A stretch of DNA of 64,000 bases from Salinimicrobium sediminilitoris. Lineage in GTDB: Bacteria > Bacteroidota > Bacteroidia > Flavobacteriales > Flavobacteriaceae. The DNA is taken from the NCBI RefSeq assembly GCF_020866905.1, contig NZ_JAIVCC010000007.1, forward strand, positions 28,758-92,757, written 5' to 3'. Positions 37,499 to 44,242 of this stretch are shown here, piece by piece (position 1 is the first letter of the stretch; the number at the start of each line of letters is the position of its first letter). The notes beneath the pieces are model-generated. The model was not told the DNA's origin, searched no databases, and was given only the letters and a program-made list of their open reading frames with translations. The position numbers and the translations under genes were made by a program.

Positions 37499-38102
37499 TT
37501 CCTGACCTAGGCCTATAAATATTAAATGGAGATGCCTTCTTTAATGTGATTCCTCACTGGAAAGGATTGGGCTAAAGCCATTTCAACCTGTTCAAGACCT
37601 CCCGGCTAAAGCTAAAGCCTGGGGCTATAGGAAAATAATTTTGATAAGTTTTGCAAAGCAATAAGATATGGGCTTTAGGCCAATTTAGGGAACAGCTTTT
37701 TGTTTCGGTTAATAACCGCCTTTTATGCCGCTCCTCCAGAGCTCATTTTATCGCATCACCTGTTGTTTCTATAGATATTTCGCTCCTCTGGAGCTCGTCT
37801 AAACAAAGTAAAAATTTTTCTATTCCTCGGCTAAAGTTGTAGGCAATTCACGGTTCTACTTCTACTAATACTTCTTTTAAGGTTTATATTTTGAGCCTCA
37901 GAGAGACGACATGTTTATAGTAGAAGGAATTATATATTAGCACAAAGCTCCAGAGGAGCAACACATTTATCCTAATTTCCATATCTATATCCATGGATAG
38001 ACAGAGGCTTCTGCCCGTTATATTTTTAAAAAAGCAACAAGGACTTTAGGTCAATTCACCGGCTGCAGCTCGCATAATTATTATTTATTAACTGCCTAAG
38101 TC
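37499..38102. mobile_element. Inserted segment of about 600 bp with REP-like repeats
   Basis: This segment interrupts the pseudogene, and AATAAAA flanks it on both sides (37492-37498 and 38103-38109), like a target-site duplication. Inside are inverted motifs GCTCCTCTGGAGCT and AGCTCCAGAGGAGC and several GGCTAAAGCC-like hairpins. There is no transposase ORF. It may be a non-autonomous element mobilised by a REP-associated transposase such as that at 41888-42340. Confidence 0.5.
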
Positions 38103-38165
38103 AATAAAAATCTTTAATGTGATCTATTTCTTAGCCCGGTAACGAAAAAAATTGATCATATCCTT
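38103..38165 (-). pseudogene. Second fragment of the HEPN-like pseudogene
   Basis: AATAAAAATCTTTAATGTGAT and AGCCCGGTAACG...AAATTGATCATATCCT align with 40822-40882 inside the intact gene. It directly continues the fragment ending at 37498. Confidence 0.7.
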
Positions 38166-38223
38166 CTAAAAATTTAAACGTTAAACCTTTTCTAAACCTT
38201 AGCGCGGAACCTAATACTCTCCC

Positions 38224-38254
38224 TATATTTGCATCGCACACGATTTAATCGTGT
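38224..38254 (+). promoter_or_regulatory. -7 promoter box and MarR/OhrR operator of the doxX-marR operon
   Basis: TATATTTG at 38224-38231 fits TAnnTTTG exactly. It is followed by the perfect 8-1-8 palindrome ACACGATTTAATCGTGT at 38238-38254, where transcription should begin. This is the form and place expected for an autorepressed MarR-family operator. Confidence 0.75.
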
Positions 38255-38272
38255 TTAATAAGAAACTGAGCA

Positions 38273-38698
38273 GTGAAAAATTATATTGAGACCTCTACCA
38301 TACAAAAAGTTTTTAGAATCCTACTGGCAGTTTTTATGATCTATGCGGGTTTTAGCCACTTAACCTTTAACCGTATTGAATTTCAAACTCAGGTGCCAGA
38401 CTGGGTTCCATTAAGCAAAGACCTTGTGGTTATACTTTCGGGTATTGTAGAAATGATCCTTGGGCTTACGTTGCTATTCTGGAAAAAACAGCGTGTAAAT
38501 ATTGGATGGCTACTCGCCCTGTTTTTCGTGCTTATCTTCCCGGGTAATGTAGCCCAGTATTTAGAAGGTAAAGATGGCTTTGGCGTATTGGATACAGACC
38601 GGGCTAGACTCATCAGGTTATTTTTTCAGCCTGTACTCATAGCATGGGCCCTGTGGTCCAGCGGTGCCTGGAAAGCCTGGAGAATTTCAAATAAATAG
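38273..38698 (+). CDS. DoxX-family membrane protein (MauE/DoxX-like)
   Basis: A 141-aa four-helix membrane protein: helices at about 10-28, 45-65, 70-95 and 115-130. The motif MIYAGFSHLTFNR and VPDWVPLSKDLVVILSGIVEMILGLTLL are DoxX-like. It starts at GTG, 19 bases after the operator, and lies 3 bases before the MarR gene. It is probably a redox/thiol-stress membrane protein controlled by that regulator. Confidence 0.88.
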   Translation: MKNYIETSTIQKVFRILLAVFMIYAGFSHLTFNRIEFQTQVPDWVPLSKDLVVILSGIVEMILGLTLLFWKKQRVNIGWLLALFFVLIFPGNVAQYLEGKDGFGVLDTDRARLIRLFFQPVLIAWALWSSGAWKAWRISNK

Positions 38699-38701
38699 TA
38701 C

Positions 38702-39169
38702 ATGAAAAAGGAGGAACAGCTTAAGCTAGAAAACCAAATTTGTTTTCCCATCTATTCGGTTTCCAGATTGATCACCAGGGCCTATAAACCGCACCTGGAT
38801 AAACTGGGACTTACGTATCCGCAGTATTTGGTTTTACTGGTATTATGGGAAGAGAACGGGCTTTCTGTAAATAAGATTGGCAGAAAGTTACTACTGAATA
38901 CAAATACACTTTCTCCACTTATAAAAAGAATGGAGAAAAATGAACTGCTAACGCGAACCAGATCTAAGGACGATGAGCGAACAGTGCTAGTGGATTTGAC
39001 AGAAAAGGGTATAAACTTAAAAGAAAAGGCTGCCTCTATACCGCAAGAATTGTTGAATACATTACTTAATGAGGACGTGGAACCTTCGGATGTTATTCTA
39101 CTCAAAAAAACTCTTGACTCCTGGATCAATATCCTGGCTGAGGATCCAGAAAGCCCTGCTGATAAATAA
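38702..39169 (+). CDS. ohrR: OhrR-type MarR-family regulator
   Basis: A 155-aa winged-helix repressor. Near the N-terminus, QICFPIYSVSRL contains Cys14, the peroxidatic cysteine of OhrR. It has no other cysteine, as in one-Cys OhrR. The winged helix reads LTYPQYLVLLVLWEENGLSVNKIGRKL, then LIKRMEKNELLTRTRSKDDERTVLVDLTEKG. It probably represses the upstream doxX gene through the 38238-38254 palindrome and is released by organic peroxides. Confidence 0.88.
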   Translation: MKKEEQLKLENQICFPIYSVSRLITRAYKPHLDKLGLTYPQYLVLLVLWEENGLSVNKIGRKLLLNTNTLSPLIKRMEKNELLTRTRSKDDERTVLVDLTEKGINLKEKAASIPQELLNTLLNEDVEPSDVILLKKTLDSWINILAEDPESPADK

Positions 39170-39180
39170 AAGAAATAAAT

Positions 39181-39423
39181 ATGAGCGCATTACCAATCAC
39201 AAAATATAGAAACCTGAGCAGGTTTTAAGAGAAAGATCAGCTGAATAAAGGCATACCCTATGCAAGCAATTGAAGGAGATCAAGGTTGGATCGTAAGTGA
39301 AGACCAGTAAAGGATCTTGTTTATACTTTTAAAAATGCCGTAAAAGCACAGGAATATTCAGCTACCGGAAGAGCTCTGGGAAAAGTAATTGTTTGCCGGG
39401 CTAAAACCTTTGGCAGTCAATAA
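39181..39423 (+). pseudogene. Remnant of a quinone oxidoreductase gene
   Basis: The 5' part encodes MSALPITKYRNLSRF before a stop, resembling the start of MDR oxidoreductases. The 3' part (39301-39423) encodes a C-terminus including KAQEYSATGRALGKVIV, the typical MDR ending. The whole Rossmann domain is missing. It follows ohrR by 11 bases, so the operon once probably held an organic-peroxide or quinone stress enzyme. Confidence 0.6.
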
Positions 39424-39456
39424 TTAGTTTAATTATCAATTTAAAAAAGAAAAATT

Positions 39457-40086
39457 ATGAAAAAGGAAAATGTATTAGTAGCAGGTGCCAACGGTACCAC
39501 GGGAAGAATCATTGTTGATCTTTTAAAAGAATCAAATAAATATAAACCTGTCGCGCTGGTTCGCAAAAAGGAACAGAAGGAAGATTTTGAAAGCAATAAT
39601 GTATCTGCTATCCTTGCCGACCTGGAAGAAGATCTTAGCAGTACTACAGAAAATGTACAGAAAGTGATCTTTGCTGCCGGTTCTAAAGGAAAGAATGTAA
39701 AAGGTGTAGACCAGGAAGGTGCTAAAAAACTAACGGATGCCGCGAAAAAGTCGGGAGCCTCGAAATTTGTGATGTTAAGTTCTATGGGCGCCGATAATCC
39801 TTCAGTAAATGAAGAAATGCAGGATTATCTACAAGCGAAGCAAAATGCTGATGAGCATTTAAAGTCCAGTGGTATAGCCTACAGTATTGTTAGACCGGGA
39901 TCATTGAACAACAATGATGGTTCAGGTAAAATTAAACTGGAGAAAAAATTTGATGATTTCGGAGAAATTCCACGAGCAGACGTAGCTAAAACTTTAGTAG
40001 AAGTACTGGATGATAACGTTCGTCACAACGAGGTTTTCGAAATCCTTTCTGGAGATACTGAAATTGAGAAAGCAGTGAGATCTTAA
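39457..40086 (+). CDS. Atypical SDR, NAD(P)H-binding protein (YwnB-like)
   Basis: A 209-aa Rossmann protein. GANGTTGR near 10-17 is the atypical SDR nucleotide-binding motif. AAGSKGKNVKGVDQEGAKKL and KFVMLSSMGADNP are typical of SDR_a5 proteins; the motif YLQAKQNADEHL replaces YxxxK, and the C-terminus is IPRADVAKTLVEVL. It probably binds NADP and acts in redox stress, in line with the upstream ohrR operon. A terminator follows. Confidence 0.88.
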   Translation: MKKENVLVAGANGTTGRIIVDLLKESNKYKPVALVRKKEQKEDFESNNVSAILADLEEDLSSTTENVQKVIFAAGSKGKNVKGVDQEGAKKLTDAAKKSGASKFVMLSSMGADNPSVNEEMQDYLQAKQNADEHLKSSGIAYSIVRPGSLNNNDGSGKIKLEKKFDDFGEIPRADVAKTLVEVLDDNVRHNEVFEILSGDTEIEKAVRS

Positions 40087-40155
40087 TTTGATCAAATTTG
40101 ATACTGTAATCTTTTAATAATTTTCTGGATATAACAGGATTATTAATAAAAATAG

Positions 40156-40187
40156 AAAGAGCTGAACTTAAACATTCAGCTCTTTTT
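40156..40187 (+). terminator. Rho-independent terminator after the atypical SDR
   Basis: AAAGAGCTGAA / TTCAGCTCTTT, an 11-bp perfect stem with an 8-base loop, then Ts. Confidence 0.88.
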
Positions 40188-40193
40188 GTATTA

Positions 40194-40287
40194 CTACCAT
40201 ACCGGTTCTCTTAAGCCTTTCTTCAGATGAGAACTAAAGTCTAAAGGATCATTATCCACATCGTAGATGATGCCCGGGACAAACATG
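40194..40287 (-). pseudogene. 3' remnant of a DUF1206 gene
   Basis: The translated remnant MFVPGIIYDVDNDPLDFSS aligns with the C-terminus of the DUF1206 protein at 43122-43964 (MFALGITYDLDNDPSDPNF). Only about 30 codons survive. It sits between the terminator and the 3' end of the HEPN-like gene. Confidence 0.8.
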
Positions 40288-40384
40288 TTAATTTACAGCA
40301 AATAATGCCAAAGACTATCACAAATTGGATCTTATCGACTTTATCGCAAAGCACACAGGAGCATCTTATTTACTTACCTCCGGC

Positions 40385-41290
40385 TTAATCTCCAATAAAG
40401 TAATTAAGCGCCTGTGGATGATGCTCGTGAATGATCTCCAGCTTACTGCGGTTATCCATGACCAAAGACTTGCGATAATCCTCCTGGCTGCTTATTAGCT
40501 TTTCAATGTGGTAAGTGAAATCTTCCAGGGTTCTCAAAGCGGTGAATAAGTAGCGAAGGCTCTCTATGGAATATACAGAAGTCTCCTCATCTTTTTCCAC
40601 AGGGTTTTTCCCGTGCATTGCCATGTTCCTAAGGCTGGTTACCAGTCTAATCTGGTCAATCTTCCTTCCGTTCACTTCTATAGTTTCCGACGGAAAAAGT
40701 TTATCGGTATAGCTACTGTTTCCGAACTCCAGGAGATCCCTTAGATCAAACACCTGAAATTCCCCCAATTGATTCATTTCATCTGCCCTTTTTTCAAGGA
40801 TCCCGATCTTTTCGGAATAAAACTCTTTAGTGTTATCATATTTTTCCGCCCGATAATGGAAAAAATTGATCATATCCTCATTGCGGTAACTCTTCAGGAA
40901 AAGGTACTGCCTCATTCGGCGTTCAAAGGTGAGCACATCATCCTGGATCGCCTGTAACACCTTGGTCTGGTTATAATCAGCAAAATGCACGATCCCGCTA
41001 AGTACTTCTCCTTTAAATACAAATAGCACACTGTCCCTGTGACTCTTGAATTTCTTTAGAAGCCCTTCATCGAAAATGGGATTTTCTGTCAAAAGCTTGT
41101 CAGTCTCTTCAATTTCTTTTTTGGAAAAATTCCCGTCCCGCAGTTCATAATAATGCTGCGAATCATAGGCCGGCATATTATGTATCCTAAGAGACTTACA
41201 TATACTCAAACAAGCCTCTTCTAACTCCTCATCATAATAGAGAATATTCTGCTGGGAAATATCTTTGAAATTTAGTTTCTTATGCTGCAT
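40385..41290 (-). CDS. CBS-like/HEPN-like protein, 301 aa
   Basis: The N-terminal 130 residues resemble a CBS-type sensor, with DSVLFVFKGEVLSGIVHFADYNQ as its core strand-helix unit. The C-terminal half is helical and contains LRNMAMHG near 222-229, the RNxxxH arrangement of HEPN domains. Proteins with this motif are often RNases, or toxins of phage-defence and toxin-antitoxin systems. A damaged copy exists at 37306-38165. It is preceded by a short lipoprotein gene with a 6-base gap. Confidence 0.7.
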   Translation of the reverse strand: MQHKKLNFKDISQQNILYYDEELEEACLSICKSLRIHNMPAYDSQHYYELRDGNFSKKEIEETDKLLTENPIFDEGLLKKFKSHRDSVLFVFKGEVLSGIVHFADYNQTKVLQAIQDDVLTFERRMRQYLFLKSYRNEDMINFFHYRAEKYDNTKEFYSEKIGILEKRADEMNQLGEFQVFDLRDLLEFGNSSYTDKLFPSETIEVNGRKIDQIRLVTSLRNMAMHGKNPVEKDEETSVYSIESLRYLFTALRTLEDFTYHIEKLISSQEDYRKSLVMDNRSKLEIIHEHHPQALNYFIGD

Positions 41291-41296
41291 AGCAAT

Positions 41297-41494
41297 TCAA
41301 TTTTTAATCTTCACATTTCTGCTTGTCCCGACTCTTTTTCTTCTGAAGTCTTTACCCGAAAAGGCTGAATTCCTCATCTGAACCTCCGGCTCTTCTGAAT
41401 AAATTTCTACCATACCATAGCAACCGCTTATGAATAGCTGCAGAAGGAAAACGGAAAAAGTTGTAATGTAATTTTTTTTGGGGAAGTTAATCAT
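41297..41494 (-). CDS. Small lipoprotein, 65 aa
   Basis: A signal sequence ends at lipobox FISGC (Cys25), followed by 40 hydrophilic residues with basic KDFRRKRVGTSRNVKIKN. It lies 6 bases upstream of the HEPN-like gene and may share its promoter. It could be a small secreted factor, or it may be a chance ORF at the edge of the repeat array. Confidence 0.5.
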   Translation of the reverse strand: MINFPKKNYITTFSVFLLQLFISGCYGMVEIYSEEPEVQMRNSAFSGKDFRRKRVGTSRNVKIKN

Positions 41495-41580
41495 TTTCGC
41501 AAAGTATACCTGCGAGTTTGCCGGTGCTACAGATATAAACCGGCTGTTTTTGGCCTTTCTACTGATGATAACTAAGGTAG

Positions 41581-41873
41581 AGCCCGTGAAGGGGCGTCAT
41601 ACCCTTACTATGAATGCAGCCATGGGAACAATGGCGTATCTGGATACCCATAGGAAAAGCCCCAAAGGGGCGCCATACTCAAAAGATGGGTGTAGCCATC
41701 GGAAAAAAGTGTAACTTGAGCATAGCCCTGAAAGGGCGCCATACTCAAAAGATGGGGGTAGCCCATCGGAAAAAAGTGTAACTTGAGCATAGCCCTGAAA
41801 GGGCGCCATACTCAAAGATGGGGGTAGCCCATCGGAAAAAAGTGTAACTTGAGCATAGCCCTGAAAGGGCGCC
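41581..41873. repeat. REP array upstream of the RAYT gene (five hairpins, 66-67 bp period)
   Basis: AGCCCTGAAAGGGCGCC-type hairpins start at 41581, 41658, 41724, 41791 and 41857. The last three units are almost identical. Each unit also has a second palindrome (GATGGGGGTAGCCCATC). The final hairpin is 31 bases before the transposase start codon. Confidence 0.85.
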
Positions 41874-41887
41874 ATAAACGAACTGCT

Positions 41888-42340
41888 ATGGGACAATCTC
41901 TTGTGAAAAATTATGTTCATCTTATTTTTAGCACTAAATACAGAGCTCCTTTAATTAAACCTTCCGTGGAAAACGAACTTCACAGCTATCTGGGGGGGAT
42001 TTGCAACAATTTAGATTGCCAGGTGCTTAAGGTTGGTGGCTATACCGACCATGTTCATATCCTCTGCATGCTGTCAAAAAAGATTGCTTTAATGAAACTG
42101 ATGGAAGAATTAAAATCTCACTCCTCTAAATGGATAAAAACCAAAGGAGTGGAATATTCAAACTTCTACTGGCAGGATGGATATGGTGCATTTTCGGTAA
42201 AGCCTTCAGAAATTGATAGAGTCATTGGTTACATTGCTAATCAACATGAGCATCATCGTAAGAAAACCTTCCAGGAAGAATACAGGGCTGTTTTGACTAA
42301 ATTTAATGTCCCGTATGAGGAGAAGTATGTGTGGGACTAA
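41888..42340 (+). CDS. REP-associated tyrosine transposase (RAYT, IS200-like)
   Basis: A 150-aa Y1 transposase. The HUH motif is HVH (His55, His57). The catalytic Tyr is Tyr115 in VIGYIANQHEHH, and WQDGYGAFSVKPSE is the family hallmark. It begins at the internal ATG, just after the last 5' hairpin; an upstream ATG would translate part of the REP repeat. RAYTs act on REP hairpins, nicking one strand and forming a 5'-phosphotyrosine. It is flanked by REP arrays on both sides. Confidence 0.92.
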   Translation: MGQSLVKNYVHLIFSTKYRAPLIKPSVENELHSYLGGICNNLDCQVLKVGGYTDHVHILCMLSKKIALMKLMEELKSHSSKWIKTKGVEYSNFYWQDGYGAFSVKPSEIDRVIGYIANQHEHHRKKTFQEEYRAVLTKFNVPYEEKYVWD

Positions 42341-42349
42341 TGTGTAAGA

Positions 42350-43096
42350 CGCCTATATATTACGCCCCTTCAGGGCTATTATCTCCTTCATCCCGCTTTT
42401 ACTTTATCCCGCTTTACGGGATGTTAGTATATTAAGCCCCTTCAGGGCTAAGCAGTCCCTGTCTTCTTTAATTTATCCCGCTTTACAGGATGTTGGTATA
42501 TTACACCCCTTCAGCTAAGCAGTCCTTGACTTCTTTAATTCATCCCGCTTTTACTTTATCCCGCTTTACGGGATGTTGGTATATTAAGCCCCTTCAGGGC
42601 TAAGCAGTCCTTGACTTCTTTAATTTATCCCGCTTTACGGGATGTTGGTATATTACGCCCCTTCAGGGCTAAGCAGTCCCTGCCTTCTTTAATTTATCCC
42701 GCTTTACGGGATGTTTCTATATTACGCCCCTTCAGGGCTAAGCAGTCCCTGTCTTCTTTAATTTATCCCGCTTTACGGGATTTCTATATTACGCCCCTTC
42801 AGGGCTAAGCAGTCCCTGTCTTCTTTTATTCATCCCGCTTTACGGAATGTTGGTATATTCCGCCCCTTCAGGGCTAAGCAGTCCCTGTCTTCTTTTATTC
42901 ATCCCGCTTTTACTTTATCCCGCTTTACGGGATGTTGGTATATTAAGCCCCTTCAGGGCTATTATCTCCTTCATCCCGCTTTTACTTTATCCCGCTTTAC
43001 GGGATTTGGATTTGTATATTAAGCCCCTTCAGGGCTAAGCAGTCCTCCCTGCCTTCTTTTGTTCATCCCGCTTTACGGGATGTGTTGTGGTAATAC
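42350..43096. repeat. REP array downstream of the RAYT gene (ten units, two alternating palindromes)
   Basis: Ten CCCCTTCAGGGCT hairpins alternate with ten ATCCCGCTTTACGGGAT hairpins, in units of about 68 bp, with intervening AAGCAGTCCCTGTCTTCT. The first palindrome is the reverse complement of the 5' array hairpin. One copy (near 42506) has lost the GGG and so cannot fold fully. Confidence 0.88.
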
Positions 43097-43121
43097 GCCT
43101 TACAGAGCTTTGTTGCTAACT

Positions 43122-43964
43122 TTAACCTTTCTGCGGATGAAAATTGGGGTCTGAAGGATCATTATCAAGATCATAGGTGATCCCCAGGGCAAACATGAAT
43201 AAGCCATAGCATAGAATTCCGAAGGCGACTACCGCGAAGGGAATCTTTCCGATATGATCGCCAATAAAATTGAAAGCTTTATCGGTATTGACGACATATT
43301 CCGAATCATTAAGAATGCCCGATTTGATGAAGAAGAAGCCAATGATGCCCAAAATGACTCCACGGGCCACATAGCCGGTAAAACCCAGGAAAAAGATGGT
43401 CGCCTTTTTCTTTCCGCTGAACTGCACGATATCAAGACGCTCCCGGTATCCGCGGGTGATTCCGTAGAACAATTGCACTGCGGCAGTTACAGCGATTAGC
43501 ACGCCCAGGCCCACCACCATCCATTTGCCCCAGCCGTAATCCAGCATATTGGCCGTCATTTCCCTCTTCTGCTCAGCACTGCCGTCTTCGGAATAATTCG
43601 CTGAACCCAGTAATACTACCAGCGCAGAGTAAGCAATAAGCGCATCGGCAAGAGAGCTGAGGCCGATCCCGGTACGACGGGCAAGTCCTTTCCAGCCATT
43701 CCCGTAATGATAGGGATCGCGAAAGGATTCATAGACACGCCAAATGATATAACAGAGCATGCCCAGCAGGATGGCCCAGATGATAATTGCGCCTCCCGGC
43801 CAGTCCTGCAGATAGGCAAGAAGGCTGTTCTTTGAAGCGCCCCCATCTTTAAGCCTTAGTAAGGAAAGAATGGCGATTAAACCAATGGCCGTATAGATGA
43901 GGCCGGTGGAAATGCAACCCAGAATAGGTAAATATTTGATGTATTTCTTTTTCGCTTTTTTCAC
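43122..43964 (-). CDS. DUF1206-family membrane protein
   Basis: A 280-aa protein with six membrane helices arranged as a repeated pair, matching DUF1206. Signatures are the N-terminal GCISTGLIYTAIGLIAILS, and ARRTGIGLSSLADALIAYSA near the middle and a third such pair later (FTGYVARGVILGIIGFFFI). It ends YDLDNDPSDPNFHPQKG. A 3' fragment of another copy lies at 40194-40287. Function is unknown. Confidence 0.9.
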   Translation of the reverse strand: MKKAKKKYIKYLPILGCISTGLIYTAIGLIAILSLLRLKDGGASKNSLLAYLQDWPGGAIIIWAILLGMLCYIIWRVYESFRDPYHYGNGWKGLARRTGIGLSSLADALIAYSALVVLLGSANYSEDGSAEQKREMTANMLDYGWGKWMVVGLGVLIAVTAAVQLFYGITRGYRERLDIVQFSGKKKATIFFLGFTGYVARGVILGIIGFFFIKSGILNDSEYVVNTDKAFNFIGDHIGKIPFAVVAFGILCYGLFMFALGITYDLDNDPSDPNFHPQKG

Positions 43965-44144
43965 GCGGAAATCGGATTTAGCCCTGAAAATAAGGATTTT
44001 TTATTTTTTCGGAGTTATGTAAAAAGGGAACGGGAAACGTTGATCGGTTAAATGGTGACTAATTAATTGGGAAGGAGCAGGAACAAATTAGTATCGAGAA
44101 CGACGGGATTTAGTGCACGCCTCTGTTCTCACCCCACTAAATCC

Positions 44145-44228
44145 TGAAATCAATTCAGGATGACGCTGACAATCGCTCCACCCCGTCATGCTGAACCTGC
44201 CGTTGCAAAAATTCTCTTTTCAGCATCT
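44145..44228. repeat. Diverged REP-like repeats
   Basis: TCCTGAAATCAATTCAGGATG at 44145 and CCGTCATGCTGAACC...TTCAGCATC at 44180-44228 are the same short repeat family as 15159-15188. Confidence 0.5.
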
Positions 44229-44242
44229 AATCAAAAATCTCA

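Noticed and set aside
40296..40440. Plus-strand frame encoding HKLDLIDFIAKHTGASYLL
   Set aside because: It looks protein-like but lacks a start codon and runs into the 3' end of the HEPN-like gene on the other strand; too little to call.
41597..41920. Minus-strand ORFs across the 5' REP array (107 and 60 residues, repetitive protein)
   Set aside because: They are translations of the 66-67-bp tandem repeats; the period close to a multiple of three keeps the frame open.
42611..43038. Plus-strand ORFs encoding SLIYPALRDV repeats
   Set aside because: They are frame-open translations of the REP array downstream of the RAYT gene.
42350..43096. CRISPR array
   Set aside because: Repeats and spacers are both conserved between units, and each unit contains internal palindromes; no unique spacers and no cas genes are present.
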